NCBI GenBank assembly: GCA_030065855.1
Contig: JASJCT010000092.1
Location: forward strand, 1-34,546
Source: Myxococcota bacterium
Lineage (GTDB): Bacteria; Myxococcota_A; Polyangia; JAAYKL01
Direction of reading: 5' to 3'
Length of the DNA: 34,546 nt
The number at the start of each line of letters is the position of its first letter. Position 1 is the stretch's first letter. Positions 8,020-15,783 of the stretch are shown here, in pieces. Below the pieces are notes generated by a model. That model did no database searches and had not been told where the DNA came from. It saw nothing but the letters and a program-made list of their open reading frames with translations. Both the position numbers and the translations under genes were made by a program.

Positions 8020-8759
8020 ATGCGAAGACATGAGCTTACCGACAAACAATGGATGAAGATAGAGCCACTCATTCATCACCACGGGCGTCAATCGAAGCTA
8101 GGGGATCGCAATTTTGTCAACGCAGTCATTTACATACTGAAAACCGGTACACCCTGGCGAGATCTTCCTGAGCGTTTTGGTCCTTGGAACACGGTCTATA
8201 ACCGTTTTTCAAACTGGTCCAAAGCGGGACATTTTGAACGCATTTTCAAAGCACTTCAACTGGATTTGGACCATACAGCAAATCTTGTCGATGGCAGCAT
8301 CACACGCGCTCATCAAGATGCAGCTGGCGGAAAAGGGGGCTCGAATTCAATAAGCTGGGTCGTTCACGTGGTGGATTCTCAAGCAAAATACATGCGATAG
8401 TTGATGCCCAAGGCCGCCCCATTCACCTTGAGCTGACACAAGGGCAACGCCACGAGGCCAGTCAAGCCGATACGCTTCTTTTTCATGCCAAGAGCAACGT
8501 TTTTATGGGAGACACAGGTTACGATTCAGACCGGATTCGAAAGGCCGTCAAAAACCGTAGAATGAAAGCTGTGATACCACCCCACCCAAGGCGAAACGTT
8601 AAAAAGCGTTATGACAAAAAACGATACAGAATTCGATACCGAGTTGAGTGCTTTTTTCATCAAATCAGACGCTGTCGTCGAATAGCAACGCGTTATGAAA
8701 AAACAGCTCTCAACTACATGGCGTTTTTGCATTTAGCCAGCGCGCTTATTTTGATATGA
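8020..8759 (+). CDS. IS5-family transposase in two frames (-1 shift)
   Basis: A DDE transposase split over two frames. Frame A (ATG 8020 to TAG 8400) begins MRRHELTDKQW and carries the first catalytic aspartate in LVDGS. Frame B, read from about 8340 to TGA 8759, restores the family's SRGGFSSKIHA segment, the second aspartate in GDTGYDSDRI, and the glutamate in YRVECFFHQIRRCRR with the usual C-terminal NYMAFLHLASALI. A -1 shift at the run AAAAGGGGG (8331-8339) joins the two into a full-length protein of normal IS5 size, the arrangement of IS5-group elements with programmed frameshifting. With all three catalytic residues present the enzyme may be active. An upstream in-frame ATG at 7882 lies inside the inverted repeat and is unlikely to be the start. 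Confidence 0.85.
8331..8339 (+). promoter_or_regulatory. Candidate -1 frameshift site of the transposase
   Basis: The run AAAAGGGGG lies just where the conserved transposase sequence moves from frame A to frame B by -1. It is not a perfect X XXY YYZ heptamer in the zero frame, so either slippage on homopolymers or a simple mutation is possible. Confidence 0.5.
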
Positions 8760-8816
8760 CACGGCGGTGGTGGTGTGTCGATTCCAAAATGAGACAAAGC
8801 ACTGTATCATCGTTGG

Positions 8817-9185
8817 ATGCTTCCCTATAACCAAAAATTAAAATCGCAGTCACGACAACTTCGCTCAACGATGACAGAAGCTGAGATTGCCCTTTGGAAT
8901 AAACTGCGAAGAAAACAGCTGTGCAACCTTCAATTCTACCGACAGAAACCTCTTGGTCAATACATTGTTGATTTCTACTGTCCCAGAGCAAAGCTGGTAA
9001 TTGAACTTGATGGCGGGCAGCATTATTCAGATGAGGGAGCAAAAAAAGATGCGTTGCGCGATGCCGAATTACGCGAATTAGGGCTTTCTGTGCTTCGGTT
9101 TTCTAACCATGATGTTCTGAAAAATATCGATGGCGTTGTCGGCACTGTTGCTCGTTGCTTAGAATCCGAGCTCGAAAAGAAGTGA
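8817..9185 (+). CDS. DUF559 endonuclease-like protein
   Basis: A 122-residue protein of the DUF559 family, related to very-short-patch-repair type endonucleases. The sequence is full-length: LRSTMTEAEIALWNKLR at the N-terminus, FYRQKPLGQYIVDFYCP in the middle, then LVIELDGGQHY with the acidic residues expected in a PD-(D/E)XK-like nuclease core, and FSNHDVLKN near the end. The biochemical role of the family is not established to my knowledge. Its TGA ends at 9185 and the right inverted repeat starts at the very next base, so gene and repeat behave as a unit. DUF559 genes are commonly single, scattered and bordered by repeats, which agrees with a role in a repeat or mobile element. Confidence 0.85.
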   Translation: MLPYNQKLKSQSRQLRSTMTEAEIALWNKLRRKQLCNLQFYRQKPLGQYIVDFYCPRAKLVIELDGGQHYSDEGAKKDALRDAELRELGLSVLRFSNHDVLKNIDGVVGTVARCLESELEKK

Positions 9186-9261
9186 CGAAATCCCCCTAGC
9201 CCCCTTTTTCAAAGGGGGAAGTCCTCGGACCAACTCCCCAGCTAATAGGAACACCCCCTAG
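9186..9261 (-). repeat. Right 76-bp inverted repeat of the cassette
   Basis: Exact reverse complement of 7875-7950. It begins directly after the DUF559 stop codon. Confidence 0.95.
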
Positions 9262-9310
9262 TCGTAGAGAAGGCTTACACGTGTAGATGAACTTGTGCTG
9301 CGTTATAATG

Positions 9311-9439
9311 GGGAACGGTCCTTAGACGTGAATTCTTGCCTATCTCGGCGCATCTAAAAACGCTACGATATCTCAAAAAAGCCAACTTCCAATCTTCTAT
9401 GGAATGTCTCCTATTTATTATTTATCCAGTACCGTCCCT
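9311..9439. repeat. REP-like remnant, copy 1
   Basis: The stretch opens with GGGAACGGTCCTTAG and closes with ACCGTCCCT, an imperfect inverted pair. It contains AACTTCCAATCTTCT, matching ATTTCCAACCTTCT in the second copy at 11252-11300. Sequences of this kind (ACGGTCCTTA with GACCGTCCCC) resemble the repeats that accompany REP-associated tyrosine transposases; no transposase is present here. Confidence 0.45.
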
Positions 9440-9455
9440 CGTCATGCGTCTCTCA

Positions 9456-11036
9456 TCATGGAACATACTCAGCGACGACCATTTTGGCCCAGATGAGATT
9501 TCCGTCAGCGTCATATCGAGCCGCATAGATGTTTCCGTACTGAGCAGGGGTGTCCAGTTCCAGAGTAATCTGGTTTTCACCTTCGCCAAACACAATGGTG
9601 TCATCCATCCGTCCTGCGATCAACACCGAATCATCTGACATGATTGCCCCAACCGGGCTATATTCCCAGCTGACTCCTCCAGCACTTCTTGCCCACACTA
9701 ACTCGCCTTCAGAGGAATACTTGGCTATAAAGATATCTGCCCTACCATTACTTATGAGCTCGATTGAACTCGTTCCCTCCCCTAAAACGAGCGTATCCGA
9801 AAAATGTCCAACAGCGACAAATGAGTCATCCGACTGGACAGCGAAATCACTTAAATATCCAGCAATTTCTACAGACCAGATCAACTCACCAGCCGAGTCG
9901 CGCTTCTCGATAAAACCAGAAGTACCTGTTGTGATGTTCGCAACAACCATCGTGTCATCCGAGAATGCAGACAGATTGCCGGCCCAATTTGGATAGTCCT
10001 CGTTCGTGGCCCAGTCCAGAGTACTGTCTGGGTTGTACATGGCGATAAAACCATTGTACTCATTCTCACCTGCGTCCAAAACGACCTCCTCGGGACCGTT
10101 ACCAAACGTGGCCTGTTCTTTGAACCTCCCAGTTACAACTACTGAATCGTCCGACAACGCTTCGAGACCATATGGATTGTCCCTTCCAGTTCCTCCTACT
10201 CCAGTAGCCCAGAGCGGTACCCCATTGGGGTCATATTTGACAACAAACGTATCTACGTACTGCCCTGCTATATGCTCGAGTGTGAGCTCATCGCCTCCCT
10301 CGCCGAAGGTGATAGCCTTTTGGTACTCCCCTGTCACGACGAGGCTATCGTCTGAAAGCCCAACTACGCATTTTGTGTATTCACGTGCCACCCCTTTGCT
10401 ACTGGCATGACTTGCCCAGATTAGAGAACCATCAGCGGCGTACCTCGCCAAGAAACCATCACCAGTTGCACCCCAAGGACCCTCCGATGTAAGAATCACG
10501 GCTTCTTCGCCTTGCCCGAACGTGGCATCAAATTCGAAATACCCTGTAAAGGCAAACGAATCGTCTGATAATACAGTGAGTCCCTTACCATAATCCGTAC
10601 CAGTACCACCGGCGAGCTGGGCCCACTCCAGATTCCCATCCTCATCGAATCCCGCTAAAAATCCATCGTACCAACCCGCAGTCGTCAGCGTCGTTGCATT
10701 ATCTCCCTGTCCAAAAATTGCCTGTTCATAAATGTATCCGGAGATAATCGCCGAATTATCGGAGAGCACAACAATATCGCTGACCTGATTATCCGCGTCG
10801 GTATCTGAGTCAGTGTCCGTATCGGTATCTGAGTCAGTGTCCGTATCGGTATCTGAGTCAGTATCCGCGTCGGTATCTGAGTCAGTATCCGTATCGGTAT
10901 CTGAGTCAGTATCCGCGTCGGTATCTGAGTCAGTATCCGTATCGGCGTCAGAGCTGGCATCGTCATCGTTTTCACACCCAACCAGCGTGGTCCATTGTAG
11001 CAAAACAAGCAATGTGACGAGCACTTTATAGTTCAT
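9456..11036 (-). CDS. Lipoprotein with Asp-rich linker and beta-propeller-type repeats
   Basis: A 526-residue predicted lipoprotein. The N-terminus is a type II signal peptide with the lipobox LVGC, so the mature protein starts at a lipidated cysteine. A linker of about 60 residues made of Asp alternating with Thr, Ser and Ala follows. The rest is at least seven repeats of 50-55 residues, each with a phrase such as LSDDSxVVTGxF, then an ATFGxG segment, then FxAxYxxDGxLxWA. These resemble SBBP-type beta-propeller repeats common in Myxococcota surface proteins. The function is unknown; a surface-displayed binding or structural scaffold is inferred. ATG 11036 is chosen because the signal peptide starts there and AGAGG precedes it; an ORF extension upstream to 11162 lacks signal-peptide character. 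Confidence 0.85.
   Translation of the reverse strand: MNYKVLVTLLVLLQWTTLVGCENDDDASSDADTDTDSDTDADTDSDTDTDTDSDTDADTDSDTDTDTDSDTDTDTDSDTDADNQVSDIVVLSDNSAIISGYIYEQAIFGQGDNATTLTTAGWYDGFLAGFDEDGNLEWAQLAGGTGTDYGKGLTVLSDDSFAFTGYFEFDATFGQGEEAVILTSEGPWGATGDGFLARYAADGSLIWASHASSKGVAREYTKCVVGLSDDSLVVTGEYQKAITFGEGGDELTLEHIAGQYVDTFVVKYDPNGVPLWATGVGGTGRDNPYGLEALSDDSVVVTGRFKEQATFGNGPEEVVLDAGENEYNGFIAMYNPDSTLDWATNEDYPNWAGNLSAFSDDTMVVANITTGTSGFIEKRDSAGELIWSVEIAGYLSDFAVQSDDSFVAVGHFSDTLVLGEGTSSIELISNGRADIFIAKYSSEGELVWARSAGGVSWEYSPVGAIMSDDSVLIAGRMDDTIVFGEGENQITLELDTPAQYGNIYAARYDADGNLIWAKMVVAEYVP
10801..10944 (-). repeat. Six 24-bp tandem repeats encoding Asp-rich linker
   Basis: Six head-to-tail copies of a 24-base unit beginning GTATCTGAGTCAGT on the plus strand, with a few substitutions. 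On the minus strand each encodes eight residues of the DTDSDTDT or DADSDTD type. Copy number is likely to vary between strains. Confidence 0.9.
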
Positions 11037-11445
11037 ATCAGCACCTCTCTTCCACTGGGTGTCTGCAAGTCTTATGCCGCTAGACAAAAACTCTCCAATC
11101 GTCTGTTTTTCTAATTTTAATAGCAATTTATAGATGGAAACAACGATGTAATCGTGTGCCAAATTGTGTCAATCTCCAATAATAAGACGCAAAGAAGAAG
11201 AAAAACGCAGGGTCAGATTTGCCTATTGCTCTTTATCTTGCACGCAAGCGTAGGAACGGTCCTTAGTGTCAATTTCCAACCTTCTAAAAGACCGTCCCCT
11301 ATTGCTTCCCCTATTGCTCTATCAAAAACACCTTTTTTGAGGTTAGACGAAAATTTTACTCCATCCTCACTGTCTGATTTGTCGGATGTCTATTGGGTGG
11401 TGTCGGTGGTAGTTCCGGCGGCGACCTGCCGCCCAGTGGCTAGCT
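11037..11445. other. Intergenic region between the two lipoprotein genes
   Basis: About 410 bases, no supported gene. It contains the promoter side of the repeat lipoprotein (minus strand, about 11040-11160) and a REP-like remnant at 11252-11300. That remnant is flanked by the direct repeats CCTATTGCTCTTTATC (11222-11237) and CCTATTGCTCTATC (11310-11323), consistent with a former insertion. Confidence 0.5.
11252..11300. repeat. REP-like remnant, copy 2
   Basis: AGGAACGGTCCTTAG at the left and GACCGTCCCCT at the right form an imperfect inverted pair around TTTCCAACCTTCTAAAA. It is a shorter, diverged relative of the stretch at 9311-9439, and both lie just outside the lipoprotein gene at 9456-11036. 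No mobilising gene is nearby. Confidence 0.45.
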
Positions 11446-13113
11446 TCACAACGAGCAGTGCACACAGTTTTGGTATCGCATCAACACACCGCTCGATCCT
11501 CCGTAGCCGTAGAATTCTCCGGAGCGATGTCCGTAAATCTCTATTATCTGCTCGTCTTCAGGGAGTTTTTCCTCCAACGGTGACCATTTGGGATTGTAGT
11601 AGGTGAGTACATCGTATTCGTAATCCGTGGGATCGCTCGGGTCCACTGCCTTCATCGCGCCGTAAGCCCGCCCTCCAGAGGCCCAAAAGCTGGCCAGCGT
11701 GGTCAGCCTCGCCTCGTCTGCTTCGGGCAGTTTGAATTCGAACCAATTTTCGCCGTTGCGATAGATCACCTTGCTCGACAAGTATCCGTCGTACTTGGGA
11801 TCGAGCACGCAGCGCCATTGATCTGCGTCGCAATTGGCCTCTTGCCCGTGCAGTACCTGCAGTCGGCCCTCAGTAAGGCCTGCGAATACATTGATGATAT
11901 AGACCGATGCCATTTGATACGGGTTAAACCCATACCCGCTACCGCTGCAGATCCCGCTGGGGTCTTCGTCCACACACAGGCCAAAATCAAGTGGTTCGTC
12001 AAAAAAATCGGTGTGTAACGCGATCTTTTGCCACGTATTGTCCACCCAACGGGCTAAGACGCCGTGGATGCTCACAGCGTGAGCGGACTCGGCAGTACAA
12101 CCGGAAATCCGGGTCACTGGGCCACCAAACAGTTTCTCTGCGCTGGCATCGCGAGTCCAACTCCCGGCAGTGAAATGGAGTACTAGCGCGTCTTGCCCAT
12201 CGTTGCCCACGGCCCACCACTCTTCTGTGGAAACGATACAACTGTCGGCGATAGTGCCGGCAAAGGATATGCCGATATTTTCGCTTTGCCAGTCATTCCC
12301 GTCAAAGTGATAGATATGCGTGTCATCCCCTAGCAGCCACACATCGTCATCGGCAATGGGTTGCGGCAACAGGGTGATATTGCCCTCAGCCCCATCGGGC
12401 AGTGGCTCTACTTGATACCCCACGTAATCAAAAATATACATCTCAGCGGGTTTGGAGTTGGTCATTGTTGCGTAGGCGCGACCGCTCGGTGATGTGCGCA
12501 CGTGGGCTGTTCGCATGACGCCCTCGGCATCGGTGCGGGGTAAAAGGCGTGTCCAGCCCGGGATGACCACCTTGTGGGCGTCCTCTTGCACCACGGAATC
12601 TACTCCGTGAGGGCCGGTGACAGTGAGCGAAATGGTGTACAGCCCCGGCTGGTCATAGGCATGGGAAACCTCTTTCTCGTTAGAGGTGAAGCCGTCCCCT
12701 AGGTCCCAAAAATAAGTATCTATTTGACCGGTGGTCAGCGGTCGGAAAATCGCCTCTTGCCCAATGTCAGTGCAAAAGTACTCGCGGTCGATGGCTTTGA
12801 TTTCGACCGGTTCGAACTCGGTGGCCGAATCCGTACCGCTATCCGTATCTCCGTCCGTATCGCTATCTGTATCTTCGTCCGTATCGCTATCTGTATCTTC
12901 GTCCGTATCGCTATCTGTATCTTCGTCCGTATCGCTATCTGTATCTTCGTCCGTATCGCTATCTGTATCTCCGTCCGTATCGCTATCCCCATCGCTATCC
13001 GCGTCTGAATCCATATTACCTGCGCCGATGTCACTCTCATTAGATGCGTCCTGGCAACCTATTGCTAAGGCGATTGCAATGCTGACGAATAACAGGATTT
13101 TGAACATTCGCAT
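11446..13113 (-). CDS. Lipoprotein with Asp-rich linker and PKD domain
   Basis: A 555-residue predicted lipoprotein. MRMFKILLFVSIAIALAIGC is a type II signal peptide with lipobox AIGC. A linker rich in SDTD and EDTD repeats covers about residues 35-95. A PKD domain follows at about 100-185, recognisable from YFWDLGDGFTS, VSHAYDQPGLYTISLTVTG and the closing VVIPG. The remaining ~370 residues contain Trp- and Gly-rich repeated elements (DVWLLGDDTHIYHFDGNDW, EWWAVGNDGQ) that look like a beta-propeller. A role in binding polysaccharide or protein at the cell surface is inferred from the PKD fold. The start ATG 13113 has GAGGA upstream. A second ATG two codons later is possible. Confidence 0.85.
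   Translation of the reverse strand: MRMFKILLFVSIAIALAIGCQDASNESDIGAGNMDSDADSDGDSDTDGDTDSDTDEDTDSDTDEDTDSDTDEDTDSDTDEDTDSDTDGDTDSGTDSATEFEPVEIKAIDREYFCTDIGQEAIFRPLTTGQIDTYFWDLGDGFTSNEKEVSHAYDQPGLYTISLTVTGPHGVDSVVQEDAHKVVIPGWTRLLPRTDAEGVMRTAHVRTSPSGRAYATMTNSKPAEMYIFDYVGYQVEPLPDGAEGNITLLPQPIADDDVWLLGDDTHIYHFDGNDWQSENIGISFAGTIADSCIVSTEEWWAVGNDGQDALVLHFTAGSWTRDASAEKLFGGPVTRISGCTAESAHAVSIHGVLARWVDNTWQKIALHTDFFDEPLDFGLCVDEDPSGICSGSGYGFNPYQMASVYIINVFAGLTEGRLQVLHGQEANCDADQWRCVLDPKYDGYLSSKVIYRNGENWFEFKLPEADEARLTTLASFWASGGRAYGAMKAVDPSDPTDYEYDVLTYYNPKWSPLEEKLPEDEQIIEIYGHRSGEFYGYGGSSGVLMRYQNCVHCSL
12829..13011 (-). repeat. Tandem repeats encoding Asp-rich linker of the PKD lipoprotein
   Basis: Five near-identical 24-base units occupy 12857-12976 (GTATCGCTATCTGTATCTTC with CGTCC), each encoding eight residues of the type DEDTDSDT, flanked by degenerate copies. 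The unit is the same length as in the neighbouring lipoprotein, but its sequence differs. Confidence 0.9.
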
Positions 13114-13407
13114 CGGTTTTTCCTCGGGGCTGAAGCATCCTCCTGTCGCCCCGCGCTCGTATATTAGTTTTATGACGATCGCCGACCTCCGCCAAGCGCA
13201 AAGTTTTGTTCGGGTCCCAGCCCATGATTCTTTTGGTGCTTAACCATTTTGGGGGCCGTCTCCCAAAGCCCCCCCACCTGACCTCCCCCCGATGGGCAAA
13301 TGGTCATGGGGGGGAGGATCCCTTGATCAGGTTGTCAGTTGTGCTCTAATCTATGACCTGTGTAAAAGGGAAAATAACAAGACGCAGGAGATGAACAAGG
13401 AGGAGCC
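13114..13407. other. Divergent intergenic region with a G/C-run hairpin
   Basis: About 290 bases between divergent genes, so it should hold both promoters. CCTCCCCCC at 13282-13290 can pair with GGGGGGAGG ending at 13317 across about 17 bases. Because it lies between two 5' ends and no T-tract follows, it is not a terminator; a regulatory or structural role is only a guess. No gene is seen. Confidence 0.4.
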
Positions 13408-15648
13408 ATGCGAGACAAAATCTACTGTTTGATTTCGTTAACGGTCGCGATTGCGGTTTATGGATGCTGCCCATCATTGCAGGCGCCCATTCCCGATGTC
13501 GCAAAAGTGGAAACGCAAGCCCCCGCATCTCCGCCGCCTTCGGACGCGGCTAAACCCTCAGGTCCACCGATCGCCAAGTTCGAAAACGTCGTTGATGAGC
13601 ACTGGGGTGTGCAAGTCGATGATCCGTATCGCTACATGGAGAACATGGAGGACCCTTATGTGCAGGATTGGTTTAAACAACAGGCCGCCTATGCGGAAAA
13701 AAGGCTGAGCAAGCTGCTCGGCCGCGATGAGCTGCTTACCCGCATCAAGGAGCTCGACAAGAACAAGCAATACCGAATCTTCAACATCCGCCGAGATCCC
13801 AAGGGCACCCTGTTCTACAAAAAGCTGAACGCTGGTGAGAACATTTCTAAGCTTTACTGGGTCGACGCCAAGACCAAAGAGGAGAGGCTGCTCTTAGATC
13901 CAGAAGCGCTGAAGAAAGAAGGCGACCAACACTATTCCATGGGCGCGTATGCACCAGCTCCCGATCTGAAGCACGTGGTGTACGGGCTAGCCCAGGGCGG
14001 TTCTGAAGAGACAACCTATCACGTCATTGAGGTCAAGACCAGCAAGGTGCTAGATGTTTCGATTGATCGAATTGAAACCGCGTACAACAGCCCCCAATGG
14101 AGCGAGGACAGCCAAGGCTTTTTCTATGCGCGTAGGCAGAAACTGTCCCAGGACGCGCCTGCCACGGACATTTATAAGAAAACCAAGGTCTACTACCACA
14201 GATTAGGCACGCCAGCAGACTCGGACCAGCTGATCGCAGAGATGGGGCTCTCGGACAAGGTGGTCATCAGCGATGTGGACTTCCCGAGTTTGACCTTGCC
14301 TGCCAAGTCACCGTTTGCCATCTTGAAGATTAAGCACGGGGACTCCAACCCGCTAACCCTATACACGGCGCCCAAAAGGACCCTGCTTAACAAGAACATA
14401 CCCTGGGTAAAGATTTGTGATGCAACCCATCAAGTGGACGAATTCACGGTTTTCGGCAATCAGATCTACTTGCGCACCTCCCTGGACGCGCCCAAGTACA
14501 AGGTGGTCAAGACCAACCTGCACAAGCCTGATTTCCAACAGGCCAAGATCGTTATTCCAGAAGGAGACCACGTCATTAACAGCATCGCTGCTGCCAAGAC
14601 AGCGCTATACGTCGGCATCATGGACGCGGGCATTGAGAAGATCATCAAGCGCCCCTACAACAAGCCCGGGACTGAGGTGCTGGCACTGCCTGACGGCGCC
14701 TCTGGTCTCGTGGTTTCGGTGAACCAGAAGATAGAAAACCCGTTTGTCTATACCAACTTCTGGACCAAAGGGAGCAAGATTTACGAGTACCAAGCGAAAA
14801 AAGGTACCTTCAGAGATACCGAGCTTCTGCCCAAGGGAAAGTTCGACAACGTGCCCGGATTTGCTTCTAAAGAAGTCAAAGTCAAGAGCCACGACGGGGT
14901 GTTGGTACCCTTGTCTATCGTATATCCGGAAAAGGTCAAATTGGATGGCAAGAATCCAGCGCTAGTGATCGGCTACGGCTCATACGGATTGTCGATCAAC
15001 GTGCGGTTCAGCGCCATTCGCCTGGCCTGGCTGGAGCGCGGTGGTATTCTGGCATACGCCCATGTACGAGGCGGCGGTGAAAATGGCAAGCAATGGCATC
15101 TGGATGGTCAGAAGTCCAACAAGCACAACACCTGGAAGGACTTTATCGCGTGCATTGAGTACCTGATCGCCGAGGGGTATACCTCCAAAGGCAGGGTCGC
15201 GGGTCAAGGCGGCAGCGCCGGCGGCATCCTGATTGGCCGCACTATCACGGAGCGGCCGGACCTGCTGCGGGCGGCGATTATCAACGTGGGTGCCTTAGAC
15301 ACCATCCGGGCCGAGACCACCACCAATGGGGTACCCAACATCATGGAGTTTGGCACGGTAAAGAACGAGCAGGAGTTCAAGGGCCTGTTGGAGATGAGCG
15401 CGTACCACAACGTCAAAGACGGGGTCTCCTACCCAGCGGTGTTGCTCACCCACGGCATCAACGATCCCCGGGTAAATCCGTGGATGTCAGGCAAGATGGC
15501 CGCTCGGCTCCAAGCGGCCAACGCCGGAGACAGACCGATCATCTTCCGCGTGGACTACGAAGCAGGTCATGGTATCGGCTCTAGAAGGGATCAAATGCTA
15601 GAACAGCTAGCAGACGAGTGGACATTCCTCCTGCGGCAGTTCGACTGA
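13408..15648 (+). CDS. Prolyl oligopeptidase (S9A family), predicted lipoprotein
   Basis: A 746-residue serine peptidase that cleaves after proline in short peptides. The first 20 residues form a signal peptide ending in the lipobox VYGC, so it is probably anchored in the outer or inner membrane facing the periplasm. A Pro/Ala-rich spacer (about 21-50) precedes the N-terminal segment VDDPYRYMENM typical of the family. The beta-propeller fills the middle. The alpha/beta-hydrolase domain has the nucleophile in GQGGSAGGI (Ser603), the acid in HGINDPRVNP (Asp686) and the base in YEAGHGIGS (His721). Full length and intact. The upstream region has GGAGG about six bases before ATG. It is transcribed alone. 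Confidence 0.93.
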   Translation: MRDKIYCLISLTVAIAVYGCCPSLQAPIPDVAKVETQAPASPPPSDAAKPSGPPIAKFENVVDEHWGVQVDDPYRYMENMEDPYVQDWFKQQAAYAEKRLSKLLGRDELLTRIKELDKNKQYRIFNIRRDPKGTLFYKKLNAGENISKLYWVDAKTKEERLLLDPEALKKEGDQHYSMGAYAPAPDLKHVVYGLAQGGSEETTYHVIEVKTSKVLDVSIDRIETAYNSPQWSEDSQGFFYARRQKLSQDAPATDIYKKTKVYYHRLGTPADSDQLIAEMGLSDKVVISDVDFPSLTLPAKSPFAILKIKHGDSNPLTLYTAPKRTLLNKNIPWVKICDATHQVDEFTVFGNQIYLRTSLDAPKYKVVKTNLHKPDFQQAKIVIPEGDHVINSIAAAKTALYVGIMDAGIEKIIKRPYNKPGTEVLALPDGASGLVVSVNQKIENPFVYTNFWTKGSKIYEYQAKKGTFRDTELLPKGKFDNVPGFASKEVKVKSHDGVLVPLSIVYPEKVKLDGKNPALVIGYGSYGLSINVRFSAIRLAWLERGGILAYAHVRGGGENGKQWHLDGQKSNKHNTWKDFIACIEYLIAEGYTSKGRVAGQGGSAGGILIGRTITERPDLLRAAIINVGALDTIRAETTTNGVPNIMEFGTVKNEQEFKGLLEMSAYHNVKDGVSYPAVLLTHGINDPRVNPWMSGKMAARLQAANAGDRPIIFRVDYEAGHGIGSRRDQMLEQLADEWTFLLRQFD

Positions 15649-15783
15649 TCAGTATTCTGGTTTTCGACGTTTGTCGTGGCGCCTGCCATGCTCCTGGGGG
15701 GCCCGGGTATTTAGTATCGTTATCTCAGGACTGTACCTGATCACCCACCCGGTCATACGATTTGCGCTGGAACACTTCTGGGG
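15649..15783 (+). other. Short gap with possible decayed membrane-protein fragment
   Basis: On the plus strand two overlapping frames read as hydrophobic peptide: one gives FVVAPAMLLGG and stops, the other gives FSIVISGLYLITHPVIRF and stops at 15787. A one-base change in the G/C run near 15695-15705 would join them. It may be the remnant of a small membrane protein. Evidence is weak. Confidence 0.25.

Larger units (their letters stand above)
7875..9261. mobile_element. Cassette with perfect 76-bp terminal inverted repeats, IS5 transposase and DUF559 gene
   Basis: The 76 bases at 7875-7950 recur exactly as reverse complement at 9186-9261. Between them lie an IS5-family transposase in two frames and a DUF559 gene, both on the plus strand. 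Each repeat contains an inner palindrome, CCCCCTTTGAAAAAGGGGG, of a kind often seen as a dispersed repeat in bacteria. ACGACTAG also occurs just outside both ends in inverted orientation, but on the left it is separated from the repeat by about ten bases. No clear target-site duplication was found. The cassette could be one element, or a DUF559 repeat element into which an IS5-type sequence inserted. Confidence 0.8.

Noticed and set aside
10801..10944. 24-bp repeats as a possible CRISPR array
   Set aside because: The units are directly adjacent without unique spacers and encode an Asp-rich protein linker in frame.
11154..11606. 150-aa plus-strand ORF between the lipoproteins
   Set aside because: It covers the REP-like remnant and the end of the PKD lipoprotein on the other strand; no domain, no ribosome binding site.
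9550..13243. Long plus-strand ORFs opposite the two lipoproteins, with Ser/Val repeats
   Set aside because: They are shadows of the Asp-rich repeats on the minus strand: no ribosome binding sites or signal peptides, and the true minus-strand genes have lipoboxes and known domains.
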